A stretch of 64,000 nucleotides of DNA, from NCBI GenBank assembly GCA_003151275.1, contig PLXC01000128.1:6672-70671 (forward strand), given 5' to 3'. Position 1 is the first letter of the stretch; every line of letters begins with the position of its first letter. The notes under the pieces were generated by a model that was not told the DNA's origin, made no database searches, and saw only the letters and a program-made list of their open reading frames with translations. The DNA is from Candidatus Melainabacteria bacterium (GTDB taxonomy: Bacteria; Cyanobacteriota; Vampirovibrionia; Obscuribacterales; Obscuribacteraceae). Shown in pieces: positions 52,833-62,644 of the stretch. The translations under genes and the position numbers were made by a program.

Positions 52833-54383
52833 ATGAGAATTTGTCTGATTTCACGTGAGTATCCACCCGACACCGGTTGGGGCGGCATAGCTACCTTCGC
52901 CAAGCACCTGGCTCACGGTTTGCGTGATTTGGGTCACGACGTCGAAGTTGTCGCTTTAGCTGCAGGCCCTGCCAAGACGGTGGAGCAAGAAGGGATCACG
53001 GTTCATCGTGTGGAGCCTTATGCCGTTGAAGGTGACCTCGGCGCAGTCTCTATGTGTATGCCTTACAGCCGTTATGTGCTGCGCACAACAACCGGGCTGT
53101 GGGAAAAGTTTTTCCAATTGCACAGCAAAAATCCTTTCGATGTAATTGATACGCCTGAACTTCTGGCGGAAGGCTTGATGCCTGCAGTCACCAAGGTTGC
53201 TCCCTTGTTGATTAGGCTCTACACGCCGCATTCAAAATTCATTGCTGAGAAGTTGCATAGCGTCACACCATCGTTCGATCATCAATTCGTTGCTATGCTC
53301 GAGCGAGTGGCAATGCGGGCTGCAGATGTAATTACTTCGCCCAGTGATGATTTGGCAGAGTTTGTTTCTAACGATTTGAATTATCCGCGCGAACTGATTC
53401 AGATCGTCAGAAATCCAATCGATCCAGATGTCTTTACTCCCGAAGGGGCCAAGGAAATTCCCTCTGACGGACGCAAAACGGTTTTGTTCGTGGGCCGGTT
53501 GGAAGAACGCAAAGGCATTCGCTACCTGGTTGCAGCGATTCCTGAGATTTTAAAATCCTACAAAAACGTGCGCTTTGTGATCATTGGCGACGACACTGTC
53601 AATGCCGAGAGCAAGCAAACATCAGTCCTGGCTCAACTGAAAGATAGTCTGGCTAAAAGCAAATGCATCGATAGCGTTCAGTTCATCAATCGGGTTGCCT
53701 TAAACTCTCTGCCTAATTATTATCGGTCCGCAGACATCTGCGTGGTGCCCTCTGTATATGACAATTCGCCATACACTTGCCTGGAGGCAATGGCTTGTGG
53801 GCGAGCCGTCATTGGCACCTCCGCTGGTGGCACCCGCGAATATTTGATTGACGGTGAGTCCGGCATAATCGTGCCTCCTCGTGATGCGGGCGCATTGGCT
53901 CAGGCTGTTTTGAGTGTGCTCAACGATGAAAACGAACAGCAGCGACTAGCCATTAATGCCCGTGCGCGAGTGCTGGAAAAATTTCAGCGCAAAGAGATTG
54001 CTCGTCAGACAGTTGAGTTGTACAAGCTCGCAATTACGCGTTTTCGCCCTGAGTCTAAAATGTATTTGAAGGATTCGAGCAGCTGTCTTGCTGATGCGGA
54101 CACGCTAATGTATTCGTTCGACAAAATGATGTATGACCTGCTGTATCAAGAGTCGATCGCGTTTCGGTTCAAGCATTGGGGGCGGCTGGCTCGTCGCCGT
54201 CCGCGCTTAATGGGCGCCAAAGTTTTAGCGACTGTAATGCGGAAATTATTTCTACCGTTTTTGCCAAAGAAGAATCGACAATCAAACATGCTCAATTGGC
54301 TTGAATCGGAGATTAAGATCAAGCAGAAAGCGGCTCCCAAGCGAGAGTTAGTTGCCGCTGGCGAGCCCAGCAAAGATCCATAG
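52833..54383 (+). CDS. GT4 glycosyltransferase with the shared C-terminal module (paralogue of the 7912 gene)
   Basis: 516 residues from the ATG at 52833 (MRICLISREYPPDTGWGGIA); the frame is open to 52800. GT-B fold: HDVEVVALAA, SPSDDLAEFVSNDL, LFVGRLEERKGIRYLV, E-x7-E in DNSPYTCLEAMACG (Asp replaces the first Glu), GTSAGGTREYL. The C-terminal module LMYSFDKMMYDLLYQES and FRFKHWGRLA, then RPRLMGAK, aligns with the 7912 protein, including the RPRL-(C/M)-(A/G)-AK block. Likely arose by duplication. First gene of the plus-strand operon; the next starts 14 bp later. Confidence 0.92.
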   Translation: MRICLISREYPPDTGWGGIATFAKHLAHGLRDLGHDVEVVALAAGPAKTVEQEGITVHRVEPYAVEGDLGAVSMCMPYSRYVLRTTTGLWEKFFQLHSKNPFDVIDTPELLAEGLMPAVTKVAPLLIRLYTPHSKFIAEKLHSVTPSFDHQFVAMLERVAMRAADVITSPSDDLAEFVSNDLNYPRELIQIVRNPIDPDVFTPEGAKEIPSDGRKTVLFVGRLEERKGIRYLVAAIPEILKSYKNVRFVIIGDDTVNAESKQTSVLAQLKDSLAKSKCIDSVQFINRVALNSLPNYYRSADICVVPSVYDNSPYTCLEAMACGRAVIGTSAGGTREYLIDGESGIIVPPRDAGALAQAVLSVLNDENEQQRLAINARARVLEKFQRKEIARQTVELYKLAITRFRPESKMYLKDSSSCLADADTLMYSFDKMMYDLLYQESIAFRFKHWGRLARRRPRLMGAKVLATVMRKLFLPFLPKKNRQSNMLNWLESEIKIKQKAAPKRELVAAGEPSKDP

Positions 54384-54397
54384 ACAGAGGTCACCGG

Positions 54398-57247
54398 TTG
54401 AGTGTGCAGAATATGATGCCTGCTGAAGCGGAAACTGAGGTTGAGCTTCAGCGCACAGATCAGCATGTCGAGACCGACAATGCCGTCCAACATGGTTTTG
54501 TGTTATTGGCAATTTTTGTCGCCGCAGTGGCCATTCGTCTGTGGTTTAACTTCGCAGCTGACCATGCAAACTGCGCGGGATGCTGCGATGCGTCCGAATA
54601 CGTGCGCAACGCCGCGGCCCTGAGCGGCGTGCTCAGTTTTCCTGCGGAATTTTGGCACAAGTTTTTTCTATGCGTGTTTGGTTCTGCTTCCGCCGTTGAC
54701 CTTGAGTCTGTGCGATCAGCCTTAAGTGGTCTAAAAGAGGTTTATCAAGCTGGACCTGTCTTTCCCATATTCCTGACCGTCTCGGTTTCGGCAGTGGGTT
54801 TTCTATTCTCCAACAACCCACTCGGAGCGACAGTCCTCGTTCAATCCATTCTTTCAGCGCTAGCGTGTTGCTTGATTGCTGATTTTACAAGTAGAGCTTG
54901 GACTCGCACTGTCGGATATGTGGCAGGCTTTATCGCGGCTATCTATCCGGGTTTCATTATAAACAGCGGTCGGCTTTATACGGAATCCTTTGCCACCTTT
55001 CTTGTTTGCCTGATGCTTGCTCTGGTTGTGCGTGGATTTTTCACCTCCAAGAATGTGATTCCTCGCGCGATGGCGATTGGTTTGCTTTCGGCCTGCTTGC
55101 AACTGACAAGGTCCATCTTGGTGATTACGTCGATCTGGATGATCCCGATTCTTTACGCACAACAGCGGCAGGCTCGATGGAAATCAAGTATTGCTGCGCT
55201 TTTGCTTGGTTTTGCTTGCGTAGTGATTCCCTGGGTGACATTCCAGCATGTTGCCTTTAACAAGGGCGGAATGGTTGTTGATCGCGTTGGCAACTACAAT
55301 CTTTTCATCGGTTCGAACACTCAAACACAGGGCTGGTTGACCTTTCCCTACCCTGACGGCAGAGGCATCGAAAACAAAACATTGCCGAATCTGTTGCTCG
55401 AAAGCGTTAAAACAAGTCCGTCACGATTCGTTCGATTGATGTTGGACAAGCCTGCCAGGCTGTTTCAACTGCCTTGGAACGATTTTAGAACAAACATTGG
55501 TGTGTTCGACAGCGGCTCTCAATCTTTCTTGCATCAGTTAGTGATCTTGTTCGCGGCGCTCGGATTGATGGTTGCGCTCTTTACGTCGCCTTCGAAAGAG
55601 AGTCCATCTAAACAGCAATTGTATTCTCGTTTGTTGTTGCTTGGATTCGTCTCAATCCATCTTGTCTACGCGCTTTTCATTACCGTGCCGCGCTACGCCG
55701 TCACGGCGATGCCTTGTGTGATCGCGTTCAGTGCAGCCGGTATTGTCTTTTTAATAGGGCTGCTTGCCTCGGCGAAAACGCGCTCTGCAGCTGGTTTGGT
55801 TTGTGTGTCTACATTTGCTTTATGGTGGGCTCTGCATTGTAATTTGGTGCAAATGATGATGGATTGGGGCGTGTTCAATAACGCAACGTTGGCATTGGCC
55901 GTTCAAAGTGCTGTGAAGCTCTGTCTTCTATTGATTTGGTTTGTCACTATATGGGCAACTTTTGGGGATACAAGCGGTTACCGCAGGCTCTCCAGAGTCA
56001 TTTCCGTAGGCTGTCTCTTGATCGTTATTCCATTAGTCGTTTTACCGGGACGCGCTTCGGGACGTTGGTACGAATGGCAAAGGCCTTTGGGGCAGGGTCC
56101 TATCAGCCAAACAATCTCTCTGCCCGATCAATTTGGGGCACAGCAAACTTACTTGATGGTGGACGCAGATGGTGCACGATCGCTTTTTGATGCTGAAATC
56201 ACCGTCAATGGCAAAACCCTTACAGGTCCGGTCATACCCGGGCTGGCGCTGGCTCAGGATTACTCTATTCTCCAGCATGAGGCAAATGGAAACGTGTCTT
56301 GGGAAGGCGAGAACATATTCAATTTTATGACTCGCCCTGCAGATTTAAGCAATTCCGAACTCAGGCAATGGTTCTTTATTCCTGTTCCGAAACAGATCAC
56401 CGCTGCTGCTGCTGGACCACTCCAAATCGTTTTGAGGAAGAGTTCGATGGGATCGGATGGTGTCATATTTGGTTCGTATAAGCACTCTAACCAAATCAAG
56501 ATTCCGAGTGCAACAGTTTATTCGTGGGAGAAAGCATTTTACGGAGTTGAAAATGATCACGGTTTGAGCGACCCTCGCCTGGACGATTCAGTCTCTGTCG
56601 CATCCGCCGCAATCGCCGCCAACTCCAAGACTTCCACCGAATCCACGATCCCCTCCAACTTCAAACCATCCACTACCACTACCGCTGCATCAGTGACCGC
56701 CGGCGGCAGCTCTTCGGCAGCCGTGACCTCTCCAGCAGCCGAGCCCAACATACGTTTGCTTGTTCCTGCAGCACCTGCGAACAAACAAAGTGTGAAATTG
56801 TTGAAGCGAGTGCTGGTAAAAGATCTGGAATTGACCGCACAGAACATCGCCAGCCCATTCATAATCTATTCGGTGCCCGCCTTTAGCAAAAATGATTTAT
56901 GGGTGGTCCGAACAACCGGAATGATTAAGTCGCTCAATTCGACAGCCCGTCCAACAGTGACTTTGCAGGCTGTTTGCGGAAAGGCTCCGTGTCGTTACGA
57001 ATCACCTTGGACTCCAAATCATTGCCTCACAGGCAAGAGATGGCGGCGTTTCGAAGTCACTGTCCCAATTGCTCCGGGGCAACTGCCGGGCGGGATCAAG
57101 CAGCTGCAAGGGGAATTTGTATTTGACAATCCCAAGTGGAAAACAGCGCACTACCTTCCGACGGACGCCGTTCAACTCAAGGATTTGCGCATTGATATTA
57201 TCAAACTACCAGGGAACCCACTTGCAAGAGGGTTTTCAATTCATTGA
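54398..57247 (+). CDS. GT-C (GT39/ArnT-like) membrane glycosyltransferase with soluble tail
   Basis: 949 residues with a TTG start seven bases after AGAGGT. N-terminal cytoplasmic piece, helix ~28-48, then a Cys-bearing first loop (ADHANCAGCCDASEYVRN; Asp before Ala-Ser-Glu matches the catalytic-loop position). Further segments include YPGFIINSGRLYTESFA. About ten membrane helices to ~560. Soluble part: LMVDADGARSLFDAEITVNG, then WFFIPVPKQITAAAAG (beta), a Ser/Thr/Ala linker ~730-780, and a final CBM-like sandwich ending near LKDLRIDIIKL. Same order as the 19930 protein. Probably uses a polyprenyl-phosphate sugar; the tail may hold the glycan acceptor. Confidence 0.87.
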   Translation: MSVQNMMPAEAETEVELQRTDQHVETDNAVQHGFVLLAIFVAAVAIRLWFNFAADHANCAGCCDASEYVRNAAALSGVLSFPAEFWHKFFLCVFGSASAVDLESVRSALSGLKEVYQAGPVFPIFLTVSVSAVGFLFSNNPLGATVLVQSILSALACCLIADFTSRAWTRTVGYVAGFIAAIYPGFIINSGRLYTESFATFLVCLMLALVVRGFFTSKNVIPRAMAIGLLSACLQLTRSILVITSIWMIPILYAQQRQARWKSSIAALLLGFACVVIPWVTFQHVAFNKGGMVVDRVGNYNLFIGSNTQTQGWLTFPYPDGRGIENKTLPNLLLESVKTSPSRFVRLMLDKPARLFQLPWNDFRTNIGVFDSGSQSFLHQLVILFAALGLMVALFTSPSKESPSKQQLYSRLLLLGFVSIHLVYALFITVPRYAVTAMPCVIAFSAAGIVFLIGLLASAKTRSAAGLVCVSTFALWWALHCNLVQMMMDWGVFNNATLALAVQSAVKLCLLLIWFVTIWATFGDTSGYRRLSRVISVGCLLIVIPLVVLPGRASGRWYEWQRPLGQGPISQTISLPDQFGAQQTYLMVDADGARSLFDAEITVNGKTLTGPVIPGLALAQDYSILQHEANGNVSWEGENIFNFMTRPADLSNSELRQWFFIPVPKQITAAAAGPLQIVLRKSSMGSDGVIFGSYKHSNQIKIPSATVYSWEKAFYGVENDHGLSDPRLDDSVSVASAAIAANSKTSTESTIPSNFKPSTTTTAASVTAGGSSSAAVTSPAAEPNIRLLVPAAPANKQSVKLLKRVLVKDLELTAQNIASPFIIYSVPAFSKNDLWVVRTTGMIKSLNSTARPTVTLQAVCGKAPCRYESPWTPNHCLTGKRWRRFEVTVPIAPGQLPGGIKQLQGEFVFDNPKWKTAHYLPTDAVQLKDLRIDIIKLPGNPLARGFSIH

Positions 57248-59853
57248 TCGAGACTACAAAGCTAGAGCAAGAGACCGAGAATACGATTGTGGCTGATCAC
57301 GGGTCTGATCGTCGCCCGACTTCGGCAATCGAAAGACTGATTGCCAGCTCATATTTCCATTTGTTGTTGCTCGCGTTGATTGTGGCTGTGTGTTTTGGAA
57401 GAACTCTGACAAGTTATTTTCTCGCCGACGATTTTGGCGAAGTTAGCTATGTTTCGCGGATTTTTAACGGTGAACCGCAGTTGCTTCTATCCAATTTTAC
57501 CGGTAATTACATGCAGATTCCCGGCATGAACGTCTATCGTCCCTGGCTGCTCGTCTCACTTGCCGTGGACTTCTTGCTCTATAAAGCGAACGCAACTGGC
57601 TTCTATTTTACTAACCTCGCCTATTTTACTGGTGTCGTCGTTTTGACGTACTTAGTCACGATGCATCTAACCAAGGCGTGGAGCCGTACCAGAAGTTCTG
57701 TCGCCGCCTTCTTTGGCGCGGCACTTTTCGCTGCGAATCCGCTTCGGTGCGAAAGTGTTTCATGGGTTGTCGGACGTGTCGACATCATTTGCTGTTTCTT
57801 TTATTTGCTTAGCTTTCTGCTCTTCTTGAAGAGCAAACAGCCCGTTTTGTCCAATAGCAACTTGTCCGCTGATGGCACTTGGACACGCGATCACGGGAAA
57901 GCCACGGACAATAATTCGAACAGCAAATTATCCGAGGGGACTGAGAGTCGCCAGGTCACCCAAGGAGGGACTAAGCAAGCTGCTCAACTCCGCACTTGCC
58001 GCTTGTATAAGACACTCGCAGTCCTATCATTTTTCCTGGCTATGGGCACGAAGGAAATGGCTATCGGACTGCCGGTGCTTTTGACAGTCACTGAATTCCT
58101 GGGCATCGGTGGGGACTCTCAGTCACGAACGTTCAAGCAAAAGCTGCGAGATGCTGCGGTGTTTAGCGCCCCTCTCTGGATTTCTACGGTTGTCTATTTC
58201 ATTATTCGTTACTTGTGCCTAGGCACTCTGGGCGGTGGCTATGTGGGAGGATTCGGCGCCAGTCAGATATATTTCATGGTTCAGCGCTGGCTTGACCCAG
58301 ACACGATCAAGCGTTTGTTTTTCCCTTTTTGTCACTCGCTATTTTCCAATGCTCCGGTCTATTCCCAGTTGCTCACTGTCTGTTATGGAGCTATGTTCAC
58401 ACTGGGCTTGATTCGACTTACTGAAAAGAAAATATCAGTTCGTTGGTTCATTTTTCTGTCGGCCTGGATTGTTACAGCTGCCGTACCGATTTTTCAGTTG
58501 TGGGGTCTAGGCTTCGACTTAGAAGGGGCTCGATTTTACTTTTTCCTCTCGATCCCGCTTTGCCTAATGGTTCCCCTGCTGTTGCTTCATCCATCTTCAA
58601 CTGTGCGAACAGCGGCAGAGCTGAAACTTCTCGTCGCTACTGCAGTCACTCTAACAGCGACAATCTGTGTTTTGGGACGAGTCGCGTACCTGACTGATTT
58701 GGAGTGGGTGCACGCAGGGAAGGAAAATCGCCAGGTTTCTCTTCAGGCTCAGAAACTTGCGCAATCTGAAAAACAGGAGCAGTTGCCTGTGCTCGGCATA
58801 CCCAAAGAGCGAAATGGTGCGCATCAAATACTCAATGGCTCCACATTTGGTACCATGCTGAATCCGCCGTTCACTTCGGCGGCTCTTTCAAATAGGTTTG
58901 CCACGTTCGATCCAATCATGTTTGGACCGGCGGAGTTCATCAATGCAAGCCGCTTCAAGTTCGTACTGCGGTCCAACTCAACGGGAGAAGTGTTCGTCTG
59001 GGATAAGGACAAGAGCAGCTTCAGACGAATGATTCTTGACGCTAAATCTAAGCCGATTGGGACGCTCGTGCTGCCTCTACCGCGATCGGCTGACGGCTGG
59101 CTGCCGCATGCCCACAGTCACGCCACGTACAAATTCAAGGACTCGGCGGTGCAGATGACGGTTATGCAGGAAGGCGATTCAGTGCAGGTTGCGGGATTGG
59201 ATATCAATCCAACGGCTGCCGATTTTCTGCAGTTTGATTACAAGGCTACAGCTGTACCAGCAGCGGGCTTGTTCACTGTTTACGCAACCGGATCTGAGCC
59301 CACTGAGTCGGAAGCGTCTGCCCCGATGAGCGACTCTAGCGTCTTTAAAACGGCGCGAGTGCGGTTATCTCGATCTTGGAAGTGGTTCTGTCAAGGCGAT
59401 ATCAAATCACTAACAGTGCAGCCGTATCCTTGTTCAGAAGTCGTGATGCGCAACTTCAAGTTGGTATCATCCGATCTCGTTTGCCCAGATTTAAGTATTA
59501 GCACCGCTAAAGTTGATGGTAATGGCGTCGCTCACGTAGCTGCTGGGAACGTTATCGTCGAATTGGACTCACGGAAGGTAGTCGGTGCCTCGACCTTTGA
59601 AATTGAAATCGGCAAGGTCAACTACTTCTTCGATAACTTTGAAAGAGTGATTGCAGCATCACCAGTCGCAACAACTGTGCGCACGTCGTTGAAGGCGCCG
59701 CGCACCCATATTGACGAAGCGAACTTCAAGACACCAGGCTTTTACGAATTGCGCGCCCGTTGCTTAGATGTCGCCGGTAAGCCAATTGGTGAGTATTCGG
59801 ACAATTTGACTTTGAGGATCGGGCAACCGGAATCAAAGACCAGCGGCAAGTGA
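57244..59853 (+). CDS. GT-C membrane glycosyltransferase with soluble tail
   Basis: 869 residues, TTG start overlapping the previous TGA by 3 bases. Membrane helix ~37-55, then YFLADDFGEVSYVSRIF (DD in the first outer loop) and NVYRPWLLVSLAVDFLL, the same arrangement as the 35566 protein. A cytoplasmic insert rich in Ser/Asn lies around 200-255. Membrane segments continue to ~480. The C-terminal ~380 residues are soluble with WDKDKSSFRRMILDAKSKP, beta-rich segments and ARVRLSRSWKWFCQGDIKSL. It ends in a small Ig-like domain (TPGFYELRARCLDVAGKPIG). Overlap with both neighbours indicates a co-translated set. Confidence 0.85.
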   Translation: MIETTKLEQETENTIVADHGSDRRPTSAIERLIASSYFHLLLLALIVAVCFGRTLTSYFLADDFGEVSYVSRIFNGEPQLLLSNFTGNYMQIPGMNVYRPWLLVSLAVDFLLYKANATGFYFTNLAYFTGVVVLTYLVTMHLTKAWSRTRSSVAAFFGAALFAANPLRCESVSWVVGRVDIICCFFYLLSFLLFLKSKQPVLSNSNLSADGTWTRDHGKATDNNSNSKLSEGTESRQVTQGGTKQAAQLRTCRLYKTLAVLSFFLAMGTKEMAIGLPVLLTVTEFLGIGGDSQSRTFKQKLRDAAVFSAPLWISTVVYFIIRYLCLGTLGGGYVGGFGASQIYFMVQRWLDPDTIKRLFFPFCHSLFSNAPVYSQLLTVCYGAMFTLGLIRLTEKKISVRWFIFLSAWIVTAAVPIFQLWGLGFDLEGARFYFFLSIPLCLMVPLLLLHPSSTVRTAAELKLLVATAVTLTATICVLGRVAYLTDLEWVHAGKENRQVSLQAQKLAQSEKQEQLPVLGIPKERNGAHQILNGSTFGTMLNPPFTSAALSNRFATFDPIMFGPAEFINASRFKFVLRSNSTGEVFVWDKDKSSFRRMILDAKSKPIGTLVLPLPRSADGWLPHAHSHATYKFKDSAVQMTVMQEGDSVQVAGLDINPTAADFLQFDYKATAVPAAGLFTVYATGSEPTESEASAPMSDSSVFKTARVRLSRSWKWFCQGDIKSLTVQPYPCSEVVMRNFKLVSSDLVCPDLSISTAKVDGNGVAHVAAGNVIVELDSRKVVGASTFEIEIGKVNYFFDNFERVIAASPVATTVRTSLKAPRTHIDEANFKTPGFYELRARCLDVAGKPIGEYSDNLTLRIGQPESKTSGK

Positions 59854-61325
59854 ATACAATGCAACACATAGATGCAAGTGTGGAGCAGGAGTCGTCGCAA
59901 CAAGAGACCAAGGGTATTACTGCAAGCGATCAATCATTGCGTCCGTGGGCATTACTAAGCATCACCGTATATGCTGCATTCCTTCTTTACTATAATTCGA
60001 ATCTGGTTGACGCGCGGTATGTCAATCATCACATCAGCAACCTGATCGTCACTATTCCAGCGGTGATTCTTCTGTTATTGGGATACTGGCGCGGCTATCA
60101 AACACTAAAAAATAACCCGTCGATTGGTATTAAACCGGTTGTGTTCTTTGGGGCAATCGCCGCATTGATTGCCGTTTGCATTCCGAACTTTAATTCTTCC
60201 GACGTGTTCAGTTACATCGATGTGGGTTGGCTTCAATCGCACTACCACTTAAATCCTTACGTCACCACCGTAGATCAGATCCCTACCTTTCACACGGATC
60301 CAATGCTTACGGGCGTTTGGGCTTGGAATCCATGTCCATACGGATTCGCATTCGCGCACCTAACTAGATTGGTGTGTGACGCTGGGCGAGGGAATCTCGC
60401 AGTCACCATGCACTTGCTGAAATGCATAAATCTCGCGGCGTTCTTTCTTTTGGGAGCCGTTATCTACTTCGGTGCAAAACAACTCCGGCTGCCGCGCCCT
60501 GACTTGAGCCTGTACCTGTATCTTTGGAGCCCCTTTGTTTTGCTCCAGTCGCTCTCAAATGCGCACAACGATGTGTTGATGACTTTGTTTGTTATGACGG
60601 GCATGTTTTTTGCAAGTTCGAACCTGGTAGCGCTGGCAATTCCAGCACTGGTAGTTGGAGCGCAAATCAAGTTTCTTTGGATCGTCGCGTTTCCATTTGT
60701 TTTGCTGTTCGTCTTTCGGCGTTCAGGATGGCAGGCACTTATAGCAAACGCCGTCGGCGGGGCCTTGGTCATGGCTTGCTTATCAGCTAGCTATGCTGCA
60801 GACTTCAGTCACTTCCGCTTCGATATTATGCGACAAGATTTGTCGTTCAATGGCAAATCGCTGCCCGCGTTGATCGAGAACATTGGGCATGGCGTCGAGC
60901 ATCTCATCTACCAGAGCAGTAATTTGCCCTGGTTCGAAGCAGGCTTGTTCAAGTTCATTGCCGGCGTCAAAGTAGCCATCTTTGCTAGTTTTGCTGTCTT
61001 ATGTCTGTGGCTGTTTGGCAGAGCAGTGAAAAAAGGTAAAGACTACTCGCTCATTCAAATGATCAATGATTGTTTGTTACTGGCTCTCCTAGCCGTCTGC
61101 GTGGTTAGCTCAAAGTTCCACCCCTGGTACATCCTCATGTTCTTCCCAGTCGCGCTTTGGCTGCCCGAACGTAGCGAACTGCGCCGCCTGGCGATAATCT
61201 TGAGTTGCACTCAACTCTTCGCAATTACGTATCTCGGGCACTCGGGTGGAATCAACTTCGTGCTACTCACTGCAACTCCTCTCATTCTGTCCTTTAAGCG
61301 TTATCTGAAAAACAGTCGCAGTTAA
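59850..61325 (+). CDS. GT-C mannosyltransferase-like protein (polyprenol-phosphomannose type)
   Basis: 491 residues; GTG at 59850 overlaps the upstream TGA, and ATG at 59859 is an alternative. About eleven membrane segments. Outer loop NSSDVFSYIDVGWLQSHYHL (catalytic-type Asp and Tyr) continues with NPYV. WNPCPYGFAFAHLTRLV, LSNAHNDVLMTLFVMTGMFF (NAHND, conserved in MptA/B and DUF2029-like families), QIKFLWIVAFPF and SSKFHPWYILMFFPV. This is the polyprenyl-phosphate-mannose-dependent alpha-mannosyltransferase pattern. Fourth and last gene of the overlapping operon; it would add a sugar on the outer face. Donor not certain. Confidence 0.87.
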   Translation: MNTMQHIDASVEQESSQQETKGITASDQSLRPWALLSITVYAAFLLYYNSNLVDARYVNHHISNLIVTIPAVILLLLGYWRGYQTLKNNPSIGIKPVVFFGAIAALIAVCIPNFNSSDVFSYIDVGWLQSHYHLNPYVTTVDQIPTFHTDPMLTGVWAWNPCPYGFAFAHLTRLVCDAGRGNLAVTMHLLKCINLAAFFLLGAVIYFGAKQLRLPRPDLSLYLYLWSPFVLLQSLSNAHNDVLMTLFVMTGMFFASSNLVALAIPALVVGAQIKFLWIVAFPFVLLFVFRRSGWQALIANAVGGALVMACLSASYAADFSHFRFDIMRQDLSFNGKSLPALIENIGHGVEHLIYQSSNLPWFEAGLFKFIAGVKVAIFASFAVLCLWLFGRAVKKGKDYSLIQMINDCLLLALLAVCVVSSKFHPWYILMFFPVALWLPERSELRRLAIILSCTQLFAITYLGHSGGINFVLLTATPLILSFKRYLKNSRS

Positions 61326-61478
61326 TCCGGTCAGACCTGCAAAGGTGAGCAACTCAGGTGTCATGGAGAAGCATTTAACGGTTACGTATTTTCCGCCGGC
61401 AATGTCACGAAAAAGCCAAATTTGGCCACTAGCATCAAAGACATTGAAAGATGCCAGTCCACCACTCGGAGAGGAACA

Positions 61479-62009
61479 ATGCCTAATTTACAAGAAGTCG
61501 CAGTGATCGCAGGGATTGCAGAAGTGGGCAGAGATGCAGTAGCGCCGGCCCTGGCTGCTAAGCTTGCTGCCGAACTACCGGCAATTTTTGGCCTTAGTGG
61601 TGCAAAAGTCGCAGATGTCTTGGCCGTGGCACCAGGGGAGGCTCTTCCCCTCAGCCGTCTGACTCAAGGTTTTCAACACAACCTAGAAAGGTTCGGACTG
61701 GCTAAGACAGCCACACCAACCGACCTCTATGAAGCAGCAGAGCAACAAGGATTTCGCAGCCAGTTTCTGAATGGAGCAGCAGGAGGCCACTATGCATCGA
61801 CTCGTGAAATATCTCTCGGAGATGGGCATGTGCTGCAGCAGTCGATAGCTGGGGGACGCAGCCTTGCATTTCGCGAGACAGCATTCTTGAATTCGGATCG
61901 TAGCCACCAAGTCTCTTTTCTAAGCGGTAACTTCTTAAGGGAATACAGAGAGACTTGGGATGTGATAACGCCTTCCTTCAGGCGCCAATTTAGAATTCCT
62001 CAGGGTTAG
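61479..62009 (+). CDS. Unknown 176-residue protein
   Basis: Start chosen at 61479 because GGAGAGG stands 6 bases upstream. The N-terminal half is Ala-rich and helical (EVGRDAVAPALAAKLAAELP) without clear signal peptide. The C-terminal half is beta-like (YASTREISLGDGHVLQQSIA, FLSGNFLREYRETWDVITPS). I do not recognise it. It follows the glycan operon by 150 bp and has its own ribosome-binding site. Confidence 0.65.
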   Translation: MPNLQEVAVIAGIAEVGRDAVAPALAAKLAAELPAIFGLSGAKVADVLAVAPGEALPLSRLTQGFQHNLERFGLAKTATPTDLYEAAEQQGFRSQFLNGAAGGHYASTREISLGDGHVLQQSIAGGRSLAFRETAFLNSDRSHQVSFLSGNFLREYRETWDVITPSFRRQFRIPQG

Positions 62010-62413
62010 CTGGAGTGCCAGGAACTGAAATCGAGGCTACCCAAAGGGTATGATTGAGTGGGTGGATTCTGAAACCAGCTACTGGTGCGGTTTTAGCTAT
62101 TTGTTAATGGCATATTGACTCAAGAAGATATCGAACCCTGACAAGACGTATTTATTTGTCCCTTTTTTGATCGCGATAAATGTCTCACGAGCATATCTAT
62201 GGATTGGTGATACCAGAGGTGGTGCTGTGTGTGACTTGGCGAATTATTTTGCAATTTTCAAGACGTGCCCAGGAGAAGGCTTTGGCGAGCTACTTCAACG
62301 ACTTCCGGCGTAATCATTGACAGTAATTGTTGTTTTATTTGGCAGGTTTCTTGTGGAATTAAATGGCAGTCTTTTTGTGGAATTATTTGTCGGTATGGCA
62401 ACCGCCCGCAGTA
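62010..62413. repeat. Gene-free region with 24-bp direct repeats, possible transposon end
   Basis: Two clear 24-bp units, 62341-62364 and 62365-62388, share GGCAG-n5-TTGTGGAATTA-n2-T; a third, weaker unit sits at 62317-62340. They end at GTCGG, beside the resolvase remnant. Direct arrays of ~20-25 bp are typical of Tn7/Tn5053-type transposon ends, where they bind the transposase. No transposase gene remains. The rest of the gap (62010-62316) shows no supported gene. Confidence 0.5.
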
Positions 62414-62644
62414 TCAAGAACGAAGTAGTCTGTACAATGTTGTGTAGTGAACTTCAAACGTTTCGGCGACCTGCCTGATCGATTGTCCTTCGTTCAAAAG
62501 CCTCTTTATGAGCTTCATTTGGGCGGGCGTGATTTTAGAAGGTCGACCGAATTCGACGCCCCGTTCAATAGCGGACTTTCGGCCGGTTCCGGTGCGGTCT
62601 CTGATCAAATCGCGCTCGAATTCAGCCATGCCAGCGAAAATCGT
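62414..62644 (-). pseudogene. C-terminal remnant of a serine resolvase/invertase
   Basis: About 76 residues: TIFAGMAEFERDLIRDRTGT, then GVEFGRPSKITPAQMKLIKR and a Hin-type helix-turn-helix SIRQVAETFEVHYTTLYRLL. This equals the last third of a ~190-residue Tn3/Hin-family resolvase: the end of the E-helix and the DNA-binding domain. The catalytic N-terminal domain (with the active Ser) is missing, and a TGA precedes the fragment in frame. An inverted repeat CTGCTGCCA/TGGCAGCAG (62677-62685, 62702-62710) lies just upstream. Confidence 0.82.

Noticed and set aside
62178..62318. A 45-codon plus-strand frame (MSHEHIYGLV...)
   Set aside because: No ribosome-binding site, no recognisable domain, and it lies in decayed mobile DNA.
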